Below are positions 5,491-11,026 of a stretch of DNA of 11,026 nucleotides, in pieces (positions within the stretch are counted from its first letter, which is position 1; every line of letters starts with the position of its first letter). Where the stretch lies: NCBI GenBank assembly GCA_025351525.1, contig JANXVV010000631.1, positions 1 to 11,026 of the forward strand, read 5' to 3'. Origin of the DNA: Humisphaera sp. GTDB lineage: Bacteria; Planctomycetota; Phycisphaerae; Tepidisphaerales; Tepidisphaeraceae. Under the pieces are notes generated by a model. It searched no databases. It was not told the DNA's origin and saw only the letters and a program-made list of their open reading frames with translations. The translations under genes were made by a program, and so were the position numbers.

Positions 5491-6981
5491 ATGTTTTCGG
5501 AATACCATCTCAACGGAATCTTCGACGAAATGTTCGAGGCGGCGGGCGAACCGCGCGGACATTACCGATCGGTGTACACGCGGTTGGCCGCTTTAAGCAA
5601 TGACGCGTTTCAGCGACGCCGTCGAATGGCGGACCTCTCTTTTAAAAATCAAGGCATCACCTTCACCGTCTACAGCGATACGACCGGCGTGGAAAAGATT
5701 TTCCCGTTCGATCTGATCCCGCGCATCGTGCCGTCGAATGAATGGGAAACGATCGAAAAGGGATTGTCGCAGCGGTTGATGGCGTTGAACGCCTTTTGCC
5801 GCGATGTGTATCACGAGCAGCGAATTCTGCGTGAGAAAATCATCCCGGCGGAATTGATCTACAGCGCGAAGATGTTCCGCCGTGAGATGCTCGGGCTGCA
5901 GGTGCCGCGCGACATCTATATCCACATCTGCGGCACGGATCTGATCCGCGATAAAACCGGGCAGTATCTCGTGTTGGAGGACAATGGCCGCACCCCCAGC
6001 GGGGTGAGTTACGTGCTTGAAAACCGGGCCGTGATGAAGCGGGTGTTCCCCGTGCTTTTCGGGGCCTATCGCGTTCGGGGGATTGAGGATTATCCGCACA
6101 ATCTATTGCACTGCCTGCAGAACGTGGCTCCGCAGGCGCGGGAGGATCCGACGGTCGTGATTCTCACGCCGGGCATCTACAACTCGGCTTATTTCGAGCA
6201 CAGTTTTCTGGCCCGGCAGATGGGCGTGGAACTGGTCGAAGGCCGCGATCTGATCGTCGATAATAATTCGGTCTATATGCGCACCGTCGCCGGCCTGCGA
6301 AAGGTCGACGTCATCTATCGCCGCGTCGACGATGATTTTCTCGATCCGCTCACGTTTCGGCCGGATAGCAGCCTCGGGGTGCCGGGCTTGATGAACGCCT
6401 ACCGCTGCGGCAACGTGGCGTTGGTCAACGCGGTCGGCACGGGCGTTGCCGATGACAAGGCGATCTATCCCTACGTCCCCGACATGATCCGCTTCTATCT
6501 GAATGAGGAGCCGATTTTGAACAATGTCCCCACCTATATCTGTTCGCGCGAATCGGATCGGAAATACGTGCTGGAACATCTGCACGAACTGGTGGTGAAG
6601 TCGACGAATGAATCGGGCGGCTACGGGATGCTGATGGGCCATCAATCCACCTCCGCCGAGCGGGCCAAGTTTGCGGAGATGATCAAGAAAGACCCGCGTA
6701 ATTTCATCGCCCAGCCGATCGTGGAGTTGAGCCAGCATCCCAGTCTGATCGACGACCGTTTTGAAGGTCGGCGAATCGATCTGCGTCCGTACCTTTTGTC
6801 GTTTGGCGACAAAGTGGTGGTAATGCCGGGCGGTCTGACCCGCGTGGCCTTGAGACGGGGCAGCCTGGTCGTCAACAGCTCGCAGGGCGGGGGCAGTAAA
6901 GACACCTGGGTATTAGAGGAAGACGGCGAATCGCCCCCTTTGTTACAACCTGAACTGGTGCCGGAAGGAGTGACCGTATGA
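5491..6981 (+). CDS. Circularly permuted ATP-grasp type 2 protein (DUF404/DUF407)
   Basis: A predicted amide-forming ligase of 496 residues, first gene of the ATP-grasp, alpha-E and transglutaminase cassette. Family proteins have a permuted ATP-grasp fold and are thought to use ATP to join an amino acid or peptide to an acceptor; no substrate is proven. Visible signatures are LEDNGRTPSGVSYVLENR (162-179), YRRVDDDFLDPL (276-287), VNAVGTG (312-318), VVKSTNESGGYGM with its likely nucleotide-contacting Lys370 and glycine loop, RIDLRPY (428-434), GGLTRVAL (447-454) and SSQGGGSKDTWVL (463-475). The length is normal and no key motif is missing. The ATG at 5491 starts the conserved part. The frame is open back to 5344, but that would run through the inverted repeat and the promoter. 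The stop overlaps the next start by four bases (ATGA), indicating coupled translation. Confidence 0.93.
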   Translation: MFSEYHLNGIFDEMFEAAGEPRGHYRSVYTRLAALSNDAFQRRRRMADLSFKNQGITFTVYSDTTGVEKIFPFDLIPRIVPSNEWETIEKGLSQRLMALNAFCRDVYHEQRILREKIIPAELIYSAKMFRREMLGLQVPRDIYIHICGTDLIRDKTGQYLVLEDNGRTPSGVSYVLENRAVMKRVFPVLFGAYRVRGIEDYPHNLLHCLQNVAPQAREDPTVVILTPGIYNSAYFEHSFLARQMGVELVEGRDLIVDNNSVYMRTVAGLRKVDVIYRRVDDDFLDPLTFRPDSSLGVPGLMNAYRCGNVALVNAVGTGVADDKAIYPYVPDMIRFYLNEEPILNNVPTYICSRESDRKYVLEHLHELVVKSTNESGGYGMLMGHQSTSAERAKFAEMIKKDPRNFIAQPIVELSQHPSLIDDRFEGRRIDLRPYLLSFGDKVVVMPGGLTRVALRRGSLVVNSSQGGGSKDTWVLEEDGESPPLLQPELVPEGVTV

Positions 6982-8012
6982 CACAGAGTCAAATGATGAA
7001 CGGGCAGGATCGCGGCGTGACGGGGGTGGTCAATCGGCCCATGCTGTCGCGCGTTGCCGATGCGATGTACTGGATGAGCCGCTATGTCGAGCGGGCCGAG
7101 CATATTTCCCGAATCCTCGTGGAAACCAGCAGTCTGCTGACGGATATCGGCGACCTGGCCCCGGCGCTTCGCCGCGAATATTGGCGCGATGTGTTACGGG
7201 TGCTGGGGCTGGATTCCGGTGAAGTCGCTGAAGAATTGCTGAAGGGCACCGACGAAGAGGTGGCGTTTCGGATCTGCAACTTCATGACGTTTGAGCCGGA
7301 CAATCCCAGCAGCCTGTTGGGTTGCCTGACTCTGGCCCGCGAAAACGCCCGCAGCGTTCGCGAAAATATCTCGGCGGAAATGTGGGAAAATCTCAACACG
7401 CTCTACTGGTCCCTTCGCGGTGATGAGGCGCAGGCGCGATATGACGAATCCGCTCAGGAACTCTACCGGCAGGTGCTGCTCGGCACACGGCTCTTCGCGG
7501 GCCTGACCGATCAAACCCTCGCCCATGGACAGGGCTGGCTCTTCACGCAGATCGGCAAGTCGCTCGAGCGGTTGGATCTGGTCTGCCGTACCATCGCCGC
7601 CCGCAGCATGCTGCTGCTCAATGCGGATATGGCCATCGATTCGGACGAGCGCAACATTCACTGGATGTCGCTTCTGCGAAATTGCGGATCGCTCGAGGCG
7701 TATCGCCGCATTCACGTCGGGGATATGGAACCGGAGAGCGTCGTCGCCTTCCTCGTGCTCGAACGGCGATTCCCACAGAGCATTCGATACTGCGTCCACC
7801 ATGCCCACGATGCCGCCGTTCGCGTCCGCGCGGAAATCGATCCGCACACGACCGACCAGGCCGTCCGAATCCTCGGCCGGTTGAATACGCAACTGGAATA
7901 TGCGGATGTCGGCGAGATCGAGCGGATCGGTCTGATCGCCTATCTGGGCCAGATCCGTGCCGCCACCACCGACGCCGCCGAGGCACTTCGCAACTCGTAC
8001 TTTTTACATTAA
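6978..8012 (+). CDS. Alpha-E domain protein (DUF403)
   Basis: A 344-residue, almost entirely helical protein of the alpha-E (DUF403) family, found next to circularly permuted ATP-grasp and transglutaminase genes in many bacteria. Its biochemical job is unknown; it is presumed to assist the ligase. After a polar leader of about 20 residues, the diagnostic start MLSRVADAMYWMSRYVERAEHISRILVE (from about 22) follows, with further family stretches such as NARSVRENISAEMWENLN and GWLFTQIGKSLERLD. GGAAGGAG lies seven bases before the ATG at 6978, inside the end of the ATP-grasp gene. The next gene begins 13 bases after the stop. No truncation is seen. Confidence 0.92.
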   Translation: MTQSQMMNGQDRGVTGVVNRPMLSRVADAMYWMSRYVERAEHISRILVETSSLLTDIGDLAPALRREYWRDVLRVLGLDSGEVAEELLKGTDEEVAFRICNFMTFEPDNPSSLLGCLTLARENARSVRENISAEMWENLNTLYWSLRGDEAQARYDESAQELYRQVLLGTRLFAGLTDQTLAHGQGWLFTQIGKSLERLDLVCRTIAARSMLLLNADMAIDSDERNIHWMSLLRNCGSLEAYRRIHVGDMEPESVVAFLVLERRFPQSIRYCVHHAHDAAVRVRAEIDPHTTDQAVRILGRLNTQLEYADVGEIERIGLIAYLGQIRAATTDAAEALRNSYFLH

Positions 8013-8025
8013 AGGATCGGATCGC

Positions 8026-8991
8026 ATGCTTCTCAAAATCATCCACGAAACCGATCTTTCATACACCGCGCCGATCGATGAAACCGTCATGGAACTCCGC
8101 ATGGCCCCGCGGCAGGAACAGGATCAGCATCGGCTTTCCTTCCGCTTGGCGATCGGTCCCGCCACACCGGTGACGGGCTACTTCGACTGGCTCGGCAATC
8201 TCGTCCATTCCTTCACGATCAACGCCTATCACGAGCGGATCAGGATCGTCGCCACCAGCGTGGTTCAGACGCATCGCGCGTTGTCCGATGCGACGGCGTT
8301 GCCGGATCGATGGCCGCTGGCGTTCGACGATCTCGATTACGCCGTCCGCGATTTTTTGCGGTTCGGCGTGTCTGTGGTCGAGTCCCCGGCCCTCAGGGAA
8401 TTGGCCGATTCACTGCTGGCCACACCCGGCATGCCGCTGGGTGAATTGGCGATGGCGATGGTCCGGCTGATCGATGAGCGGTTCACGTATGAGAAGGGCG
8501 TCACCCACGCCGCCAGCCCCATCGCGGAAATTCTCGAGCATCGGCGCGGCGTGTGCCAGGACTTCACCCACCTGATGATCGGCCTCGGTCGCACCCTCGG
8601 CATCCCCGCCCGGTACGTCAGCGGATTCCTCCATCCCGAAGGCGAACTGTATCGCGGCTATGCACAGACCCACGCCTGGTGCGAACTGTATTTCCCCTCC
8701 TTCGGGTGGGTGGGCTTCGACCCGACCAACAAGTGCATGATCACTTCCCATTTCGTCCGCGTCGCGGTCGGGCGCGAATACCGCGACGTGCCGCCAAACC
8801 GGGGCATGTTCAAGGGCGACGGCAAGGAGGGCATCTCCGTTGCCGTGCAATCCGAAGAGCTGCCCGGCGTGCCCGGCGGCCTGCCCGCCGAGCGGATCGA
8901 AGGGATCGGCATCCGCACGATGAACGGGCAGAACGGTTCGTGTCATGATCCCGGGACTCAGGATCAGATTCAGCAACAGCAGCAGCAGTGA
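8026..8991 (+). CDS. Transglutaminase-like cysteine peptidase family protein
   Basis: A 321-residue protein with the bacterial transglutaminase N-terminal domain (about 1-85) and a transglutaminase-like catalytic domain (about 150-235). The triad is intact: Cys177 in GVCQDFTHL, His216 in THAWCELYFP and Asp232 in GFDPTN. Bacterial members are mostly peptidases or amidases, and in this cassette the protein is predicted to cleave or transfer the amide bond made by the ATP-grasp protein. No signal peptide is seen, so it probably acts in the cytoplasm. The ATG at 8026 follows AAAGGA by nine bases; an upstream open frame from 7957 overlaps the alpha-E gene and is not needed. After the catalytic domain comes a low-complexity tail rich in Gly and Pro, ending in six glutamines encoded mostly by CAG. 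That tail is unusual and possibly variable. Confidence 0.93.
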   Translation: MLLKIIHETDLSYTAPIDETVMELRMAPRQEQDQHRLSFRLAIGPATPVTGYFDWLGNLVHSFTINAYHERIRIVATSVVQTHRALSDATALPDRWPLAFDDLDYAVRDFLRFGVSVVESPALRELADSLLATPGMPLGELAMAMVRLIDERFTYEKGVTHAASPIAEILEHRRGVCQDFTHLMIGLGRTLGIPARYVSGFLHPEGELYRGYAQTHAWCELYFPSFGWVGFDPTNKCMITSHFVRVAVGREYRDVPPNRGMFKGDGKEGISVAVQSEELPGVPGGLPAERIEGIGIRTMNGQNGSCHDPGTQDQIQQQQQQ

Positions 8992-9202
8992 CCTAAGAAG
9001 GTCGAATTTCTTTGATCGCTTCATTTGCCCTACATAGCCCCGTGCATGCACGGGGAAATCGTTCGCTGGAAGGCGCATCCTGTTGCCGAAGATTCTCAAA
9101 AAAGGGAATGCGATCCAGTCATGCGTTCGCCAGAGCATTGAAAATATTTTCGCGAATTGCGGTTCCCCCGTGCATGCACGGGGCTATATAGGGGTATCAA
9201 GG
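8992..9202. other. Spacer between transglutaminase and ThuA genes
   Basis: No gene is supported. Most of the spacer is the inverted-pair element at 9028-9194. Between its two palindromes lies GAAAATATTTTC (9140-9151), a perfect 12-base palindrome in an AT-rich patch. No promoter with good spacing was found for the following operon. A frame open from the TTG at 9083 crosses the repeat and is considered non-coding. Confidence 0.5.
9028..9194. repeat. REPIN/MITE-like element with two identical 18-bp palindromes
   Basis: The perfect palindrome CCCCGTGCATGCACGGGG occurs twice, at 9038-9055 and 9166-9183. Each copy carries an outer tag, CCCTACATAG on the left and CTATATAGGG on the right. These are inverted repeats with one mismatch, so the whole is symmetrical over about 167 bases. 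The hairpin-plus-tag design matches the element at 2257-2339 but with a different sequence. It encodes nothing. It could also act as a terminator for the upstream operon. Confidence 0.7.
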
Positions 9203-9922
9203 GTGTTAAGTATTGCAGGTCCTTCATCCGTCGCTATTCTCTCCCGCGTGAATGCTCGAGATGCCACGACGAATAAAGCACTGATCGTCTGGGGTGGATG
9301 GGATGACCATCAACCTGCGGAGGTGGCTGCGCTGTGCGCAAAAATTCTTGCGGAAGAGGGGTTTGAGGTCGAGGTTTCCCAAACATTGGAAACGCTTTCG
9401 GATCGGGAAAAGCTGAAGTCGCTGAAGTTGTTGGTACCGGTGTGGACGATGGGGAAAATCAGCGCGGAGCAGTGCAACGCCGTGCTGGAGGCGGTGCGGG
9501 ACGGCATGGGTTTGGCGGGTTGCCATGGCGGGATGTGCGATGCGTTTCGCGAGAACACCGACTGGCAATTCATGACGGGCGGGCAGTGGGTGGCGCATCC
9601 GGGGAATGAGTTTCGATATGCGGTGACGATCGGGCCGGAGCGCCATTTGATCACCGAGGGCATTTCCGATTTTGAAGTTGAGACGGAGCAGTATTATCTG
9701 CACGTCGATCCCGCGGTGAAGGTGCTGGCGACAACTCGGTTCCCGACGTTCGACGGGCCTCATGCAGCCAACGGGCCGGTGGAGATGCCGGTGATCTGGA
9801 CGAAGTTCTGGGGCCGTGGGCGGGTTTATTTCAATGCGTTGGGACATACGGCCAAGGTACTGGAACAGGAACCGGTGAAAACGCTTTTGCGGCGCGGGTT
9901 GGTGTGGGCGGGGACTTTATGA
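9203..9922 (+). CDS. ThuA-domain protein (class I glutamine amidotransferase-like fold)
   Basis: A ThuA-like protein, 239 residues from the chosen start. ThuA proteins share the class I glutamine amidotransferase fold; some are linked to sugar metabolism, and the function here is unknown. The domain starts at KALIVWGGWDDHQP (25-38) and continues with LVPVWTMGKI, GLAGCHGG (103-110), GGQWVAHPGN, the EQYYLHVDP segment (162-170) and NALGHT (211-216) near the end. There is no in-frame ATG before the domain. I chose the GTG at 9203, eight bases after AGGGG. The GTG at 9248, without a Shine-Dalgarno, would give 224 residues and starts closer to the domain. Its stop overlaps the start of the cytidylate kinase gene (ATGA), an uncommon coupling. 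The family is sure; the start is not. Confidence 0.85.
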   Translation: MLSIAGPSSVAILSRVNARDATTNKALIVWGGWDDHQPAEVAALCAKILAEEGFEVEVSQTLETLSDREKLKSLKLLVPVWTMGKISAEQCNAVLEAVRDGMGLAGCHGGMCDAFRENTDWQFMTGGQWVAHPGNEFRYAVTIGPERHLITEGISDFEVETEQYYLHVDPAVKVLATTRFPTFDGPHAANGPVEMPVIWTKFWGRGRVYFNALGHTAKVLEQEPVKTLLRRGLVWAGTL

Positions 9923-10599
9923 TAATCACGATTGATGGTCCGGCGGGGACGGGTAAGTCGACGGTGGCGCAGACCGTGGCGGAGCGATTGCATCTGGATT
10001 TTCTGGACACCGGCGCGATGTATCGGGCAGTGGGCTTGGAAGTGCTTCGACGAAATGCCAATCTGGACGACCCGCGTGAACTGGCCTTTATCGCCGAGCA
10101 TTGCCGGATCGAATTTGACCATTCCACCCGCCCGCCGGGCGTGTGGTTGAATGACCAATCCGTCGGGCATCTCTTGCGCGGGAAGGATGCGACGACGGCG
10201 GCGTCGTTCGTCGCGATCGTGCCGGCGATTCGCGAGCAGTTAGTGAGGCAGCAGCAGGAGATCGGGCGTAAAAGGCCGAATCTGGTCACTGAGGGGCGCG
10301 ATCAGGGGACGGTGGTTTTTCCGGGGGCGGCGTTGAAATTCTTTCTGGATGCCACGCCGCAGGAACGGGCGCGACGGCGTGTGGCGCAACTGCGGGCGCG
10401 CGGTGAAATCGTGGAATACAGCGAGATTTTACGCGATATCGTCGCGCGTGATGAGCGTGATCGGAATCGGCCCATCGGCCCGCTCAAACCCTCTTCCGAT
10501 GCGGAAGTGATCGACACGACGGCGATGACGCAATCGCAGGTGATCGAGCAGATCGTGGGGCGCGCCAGACGTTACCGGGAAGCAGGGCAACAGGCATGA
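9919..10599 (+). CDS. cmk: Cytidylate kinase
   Basis: Transfers phosphate from ATP to CMP or dCMP, supplying CDP for nucleic acid and CDP-lipid synthesis in the cytoplasm. The length, 226 residues, is normal for the family. The P-loop GPAGTGKST is at 7-15, the substrate-binding DTGAMYRA at 30-37, EGRDQGTVVFP at 125-135 and the lid segment RDERDRNRPIGPL around 177-189. The usual GRDIGT motif reads GRDQGT here (Gln129). The ATG at 9919 puts the P-loop at the standard distance; a GTG at 9904 would add five unneeded residues. It overlaps the ThuA stop by four bases and the next gene's start by four bases. The cmk-plsC order is common in bacteria. Confidence 0.96.
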   Translation: MIITIDGPAGTGKSTVAQTVAERLHLDFLDTGAMYRAVGLEVLRRNANLDDPRELAFIAEHCRIEFDHSTRPPGVWLNDQSVGHLLRGKDATTAASFVAIVPAIREQLVRQQQEIGRKRPNLVTEGRDQGTVVFPGAALKFFLDATPQERARRRVAQLRARGEIVEYSEILRDIVARDERDRNRPIGPLKPSSDAEVIDTTAMTQSQVIEQIVGRARRYREAGQQA

Positions 10600-11026
10600 T
10601 GGGAAATCCGGTCTTCTCCACCGCGCGGGCCATCGCCCGTCTGGTGACGACTTTATGCTTCGATATCAAGGTACACGGCGCGCGCAACGTCCCGCGCGAA
10701 GGGGGTGTGCTGATCGTCGCCAATCATCAAAGCTATATCGACCCGGCGGCGATCGGAGCACATGTTCGCCGGATGACCAATTACGTCGGCAAATCCGAGC
10801 TGTTTGAGAAGCCGCTGTTGAACTGGGTGAACCGCAGCATGGGCGCGTTTCCGGTACGGCAGGGCGAGGGGGACATCGGCGCGGTGCGCGAGGCAATCAA
10901 GCGTCTGAAAGAAGGGGCGGCTCTGGTGCTTTTCCCCGAAGGATCGCGAACCTTTGACGGCGAGCTTCAACCGATCGCGCCGGGGGTTGGTCTGATTGCG
11001 AAAAAGGCGGGGGTTCCGGTGGTGCC
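10596..11026 (+). CDS. plsC: 1-acyl-sn-glycerol-3-phosphate acyltransferase (N-terminal part, cut by right edge)
   Basis: PlsC-type lysophosphatidate acyltransferase, which adds the second acyl chain in phosphatidic acid synthesis at the inner membrane. 143 residues are visible, translated by hand. Motif I is NHQSYID with His44 and Asp49 (HX4D), motif II is GAFPVRQ (83-89), motif III is FPEGSR (113-118) and motif IV begins at APGVGLIAKKAGVPVV (128-143). A hydrophobic, weakly amphipathic start (about 7-21) may touch the membrane. The ATG at 10596 overlaps the cmk stop; an adjacent ATG at 10599 is equally possible. Most of the catalytic part is present and intact; perhaps 60 to 100 residues lie beyond the edge. 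Acyl-donor specificity cannot be read from the sequence. Confidence 0.93.
   Translation, partial: MMGNPVFSTARAIARLVTTLCFDIKVHGARNVPREGGVLIVANHQSYIDPAAIGAHVRRMTNYVGKSELFEKPLLNWVNRSMGAFPVRQGEGDIGAVREAIKRLKEGAALVLFPEGSRTFDGELQPIAPGVGLIAKKAGVPVV

Noticed and set aside
8410..9138. Minus-strand open frame of 242 codons
   Set aside because: Shadow of the transglutaminase catalytic domain, extended through the repeat element.
9028..9194. Possible CRISPR repeat pair
   Set aside because: Only two palindromes in inverted arrangement about 110 bases apart; no regular spacers and no cas genes.
9083..9202. N-terminal extension of the ThuA protein from a TTG at 9083
   Set aside because: The extension translates the repeat element itself, has a poor start codon and no Shine-Dalgarno, and lies outside the ThuA domain.

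Overview
The window looks like a chromosomal segment of a bacterium, most likely a planctomycete of the Phycisphaerae type. This is an inference from gene content. It combines a bacterial DNA topoisomerase VI B subunit, a PEP-CTERM exported protein, a secreted clan CD (caspase/legumain-like) peptidase, a ThuA-domain protein and a cytidylate kinase with a GRDQGT motif. GC content is moderately high and fairly even. Nothing looks phage-derived, and I see no rRNA, tRNA or CRISPR array.

Layout, left to right. (1) 1-1233, minus: the N-terminal 411 residues of topoisomerase VI subunit B, running off the left edge. (2) 1540-2187, plus: a two-gene toxin-antitoxin module, an AbrB/MazE-type antitoxin followed by a Doc-type Fic toxin, behind a good sigma-70-like promoter that overlaps an inverted repeat. 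(3) 2188-2426: a palindrome-rich spacer between convergent genes, holding an inverted pair of hairpins (REPIN/MITE-like). (4) 2427-3944, minus: a secreted caspase/legumain-like peptidase with an EF-hand-type calcium loop and a coiled-coil tail. (5) 4219-5268, plus and divergent from the peptidase: a beta-propeller-like PEP-CTERM protein. A near-perfect 37-bp inverted repeat follows it. (6) 5491-8991, plus: a compact operon of circularly permuted ATP-grasp protein, alpha-E protein and transglutaminase-like protein, behind a strong predicted promoter. Its ribosome binding site sits in a short hairpin. (7) 8992-9202: a second inverted pair of perfect 18-bp palindromes. (8) 9203-11026, plus: ThuA-domain protein, cytidylate kinase and PlsC-type acyltransferase (cut by the right edge), joined by ATGA stop/start overlaps.

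How the genes work together. The ATP-grasp, alpha-E and transglutaminase genes form a known conserved cassette, predicted in the literature to make and process an amide-linked peptide or peptide tag. The proteasome-like Anbu gene that often accompanies it is not in this window. The cmk-plsC pair links nucleotide and phospholipid precursor synthesis, as in many bacteria, and here a ThuA gene is translationally coupled in front. The antitoxin and toxin form a self-contained module. The most unusual points are the two REPIN-like elements of the same architecture, the long hairpin at 5296-5381, the hairpin over the ATP-grasp ribosome binding site, and the polyglutamine tail on the transglutaminase.
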